Assembly (NCBI GenBank): GCA_014874425.1
Contig: JACWAG010000194.1
Span: 1 to 7,441 of the forward strand
DNA: 7,441 nt
DNA from: Syntrophaceae bacterium
Lineage (GTDB): Bacteria > Desulfobacterota > Desulfomonilia > Desulfomonilales > Desulfomonilaceae
Reading direction: 5' to 3'
Positions within the stretch are counted from its first letter, which is position 1, and each line of letters opens with the position of its first letter. This document shows positions 6,200-7,441 of the stretch, piece after piece. Both the position numbers and the translations under genes were made by a program. The notes beneath the pieces are model-generated. The model made no database searches. It worked only from the letters and a program-made list of their open reading frames with translations, and was not told where the DNA came from.

Positions 6200-6315
6200 G
6201 CGATTTTAATTGGAATCTAAGCTTTCCACCCCATGCGACAAATATTGCGACCATATTCACAACGTGCTGTGATCTAGCAATGCAAAAATAGGCGAGATTA
6301 ATTAAACGCCAGGAA

Positions 6316-7062
6316 TTAATTGCCGGCGTGGGCGAACCGATTTCTAAGTTTAGGAAGACGTTCCCGGACTGGGGTCAGGAAACTGTCCGCTACCCCTATT
6401 CCGGAAAGTTGCGATTGGTTGAAAAATATCATTGGGTCATAGAACTGAACTCCACTCCTCACTTGAAGATGTAGGTGAGGACTGGTGGCCCGCCCGGTGC
6501 TACCGATTAGACCGATCTTTTGGCCTTCGCGAACCCTCTGGCCGGGACAGACAAGGACTTTGCTCAAATGCGCGTAATCCGTTGAGATCCTTTTACCGTG
6601 ATCAAGTGTAACTAAAATGCCCAGTCCTCTAAAATCTTTCTGTTTCCCAGCGGCAATCACGACACCATCAGCACAAGCGAAAACGGGGTCTCCTCTTTTT
6701 GCGGTTATGTCTACGCCTGCATGGTATCTTCCTCGCCTATATCCAAAAGGGGAGGACAAAACCCCATATTTAAGTGGAAACTTCAATTCTCTGGTCGGCA
6801 AATTACAGTTCGATGCGCTGGCTAGGCGCGCCTGAGAATTAAAGAAACCAGCCAACGCGCCTTGCTCGCAAGGTTCGGATACAAGACTCGCGAGTTGCAC
6901 AGGTGGCTTATGCGCTTTGAGCGCCCGTCCCAACGACCTAGCCCAATATTGAGGATCAAAGCCGCAGGAGACAGGTTGCTTTTTGTTGATCCCCTCAGTA
7001 GACGAACACGAGGCCATCAAGAAGACGCAAAAATATATTAGAAGGTAAACCTTACCTCTCAT
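6316..7062 (-). CDS. M23 (LytM-type) metallopeptidase lipoprotein, catalytic site intact
   Basis: The 248-residue protein is a predicted periplasmic peptidoglycan endopeptidase tethered by lipid. A short basic start and hydrophobic run end in the lipobox LMASC (lipidated Cys19). A roughly 75-residue region of unknown fold follows, carrying Cys33, Cys65 and Cys86. The M23 domain covers about 96-212: FGYRRGRYHAGVDI with the zinc ligands His114 and Asp118, YAHL with His165, and HLHLQVR with His196 and His198. All ligands and the catalytic histidine are present, unlike in the relative at 4132-4854. No LysM or coiled coil is seen, so another feature must set its location. The C-terminal 35 residues (RERLPKLRNRFAHAGN) are basic. 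The ATG at 7062 has a G-rich GGGGG stretch 4 nt ahead. The gene lies 135 bp after the Pro/Cys-rich gene and 177 bp before the next, so it may be its own unit. The exact cross-link cut cannot be told from sequence. Confidence 0.92.
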   Translation of the reverse strand: MRGKVYLLIYFCVFLMASCSSTEGINKKQPVSCGFDPQYWARSLGRALKAHKPPVQLASLVSEPCEQGALAGFFNSQARLASASNCNLPTRELKFPLKYGVLSSPFGYRRGRYHAGVDITAKRGDPVFACADGVVIAAGKQKDFRGLGILVTLDHGKRISTDYAHLSKVLVCPGQRVREGQKIGLIGSTGRATSPHLHLQVRSGVQFYDPMIFFNQSQLSGIGVADSFLTPVRERLPKLRNRFAHAGN

Positions 7063-7098
7063 CCGACCCCCGGTCAGGATTTAGGATACGTCGCTCTT

Positions 7099-7127
7099 CC
7101 TGTAACGAATTAAGCCTGCTCTGTCAA
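7099..7127 (-). promoter_or_regulatory. Candidate promoter of the M23 lipoprotein gene
   Basis: The minus strand has a perfect TTGACA (7122-7127), then a 17-bp spacer and TACAGG (7099-7104), which matches the -10 consensus at only 3 of 6 positions. It lies about 40-65 bp before the ATG. The strong -35 with weak -10 makes this a modest prediction. Confidence 0.3.
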
Positions 7128-7197
7128 CTCAAAACTGCCGCGAAAATAAAAATCACAATTGAAATTTTTTCGGTCAGTGGGTTTGATCAGGATGATA

Positions 7198-7441
7198 CTA
7201 ACGCGCAAAACCAAGGGGCGCAGGAGAAGCGCAACTAGCGGGCGCACACATTGGTGGAGGTGGGCAGGCTGGTGGTGGGCAAATTCTATATGTAGCAGGG
7301 CATGGTTCCGGTGGACATTTACATATAGTCATAGGCGCGGGCGGGGGCCCGACCAGATTTGTTGGGTAACATCTAATCGGTGGACATGGCGTACAGGGAG
7401 GTATAGTAGGCGGTCCGGCACAGGTCGGTGGGGCCGGTGGA
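7198..7441 (-). CDS. Proline- and cysteine-rich protein, C-terminal part (partial, N-terminus off the window)
   Basis: The reverse strand is open from the window edge to a TAG at 7198-7200, giving 80 visible residues. Of these, 30 are proline and 11 cysteine, in short units such as PPCTPCPP, CKCPPEPC and CPPPACPPPPMC. Cysteines recur every 2 to 7 residues through much of the stretch, while charged residues are almost absent (five Lys/Arg and one Glu). I do not recognise a family. The composition suggests a secreted, disulfide-linked or metal-binding structural protein, but no signal peptide can be seen because the start is missing. The other two minus-strand frames contain stops, and the plus-strand Gly-rich reading is interrupted by TAA near 7366, so this frame is the best coding call. 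Its stop lies 135 bp before the M23 lipoprotein gene. Confidence 0.6.
   Translation of the reverse strand, partial: PPAPPTCAGPPTIPPCTPCPPIRCYPTNLVGPPPAPMTICKCPPEPCPATYRICPPPACPPPPMCAPASCASPAPLGFAR

Noticed and set aside
6297..6320. ATTAATT/AATTAAT inverted repeat at the end of the M23 gene as a terminator
   Set aside because: The stem is purely A/T with a 10-nt loop and lacks a T-tract, so it would be too weak.
7240..7441. Gly-rich plus-strand reading opposite the Pro/Cys-rich frame
   Set aside because: It is broken by TAA near 7366, and all neighbouring genes are on the minus strand. A GC-rich Pro codon run always reads as Gly on the other strand.

Overview
The window reads as a stretch of a Gram-negative bacterial chromosome. 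Every gene I can support lies on the minus strand, so the transcriptional order runs from high to low coordinates. The lipoproteins, the LysM/LytM pair, a sensor kinase with an RsbR-type input domain and a PyrD-PyrK fusion suggest a deltaproteobacterium-like anaerobe (Desulfobacterota, perhaps near the sulfate-reducing or syntrophic lineages). That placement is inference from gene types, not a database match. There are no mobile elements, CRISPR arrays, tRNAs or rRNAs.

Layout in transcription order: (1) 7441-7198, the C-terminal end of a proline- and cysteine-rich protein cut by the window edge; (2) 7062-6316, a lipoprotein M23 endopeptidase with an intact zinc site; (3) 6138-5620, a small secreted low-complexity protein with a very strong ribosome binding site; (4) 5613-4942, L-isoaspartyl protein methyltransferase (pcm), 6 nt behind it; (5) 4854-4132, a LysM plus degenerate M23 lipoprotein of the NlpD/EnvC activator type; (6) 4105-2432, a single-chain PyrD-PyrK fusion (dihydroorotate dehydrogenase class 1B-like plus its FAD/NAD/2Fe-2S electron-transfer partner); (7) 2197-1565, a TetR/AcrR-type repressor with a candidate self-operator; (8) 1426 to beyond base 1, a soluble PAS-containing sensor histidine kinase missing its C-terminal end.

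Items 3 to 6 are closely spaced and probably form one operon. The pcm-nlpD order recalls the surE-pcm-nlpD-rpoS block of gammaproteobacteria, but here the next gene is the flavoprotein fusion. The shared theme of items 1 to 5 is the cell envelope: a wall hydrolase, a catalytically dead regulator-type relative, protein repair, and two extracytoplasmic low-complexity proteins. The last two genes are regulatory and probably form their own units, with the AT-rich 2198-2431 gap acting as the control region of the TetR gene.

The most unusual points are the fused PyrD-PyrK chain with several non-canonical cofactor or substrate residues, the Pro/Cys-rich protein, and the pairing of an active with an inactive M23 lipoprotein. 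I see no convincing evidence of a wholly new system. Three genes (tetR, nlpD-like, pcm) appear to start with TTG.
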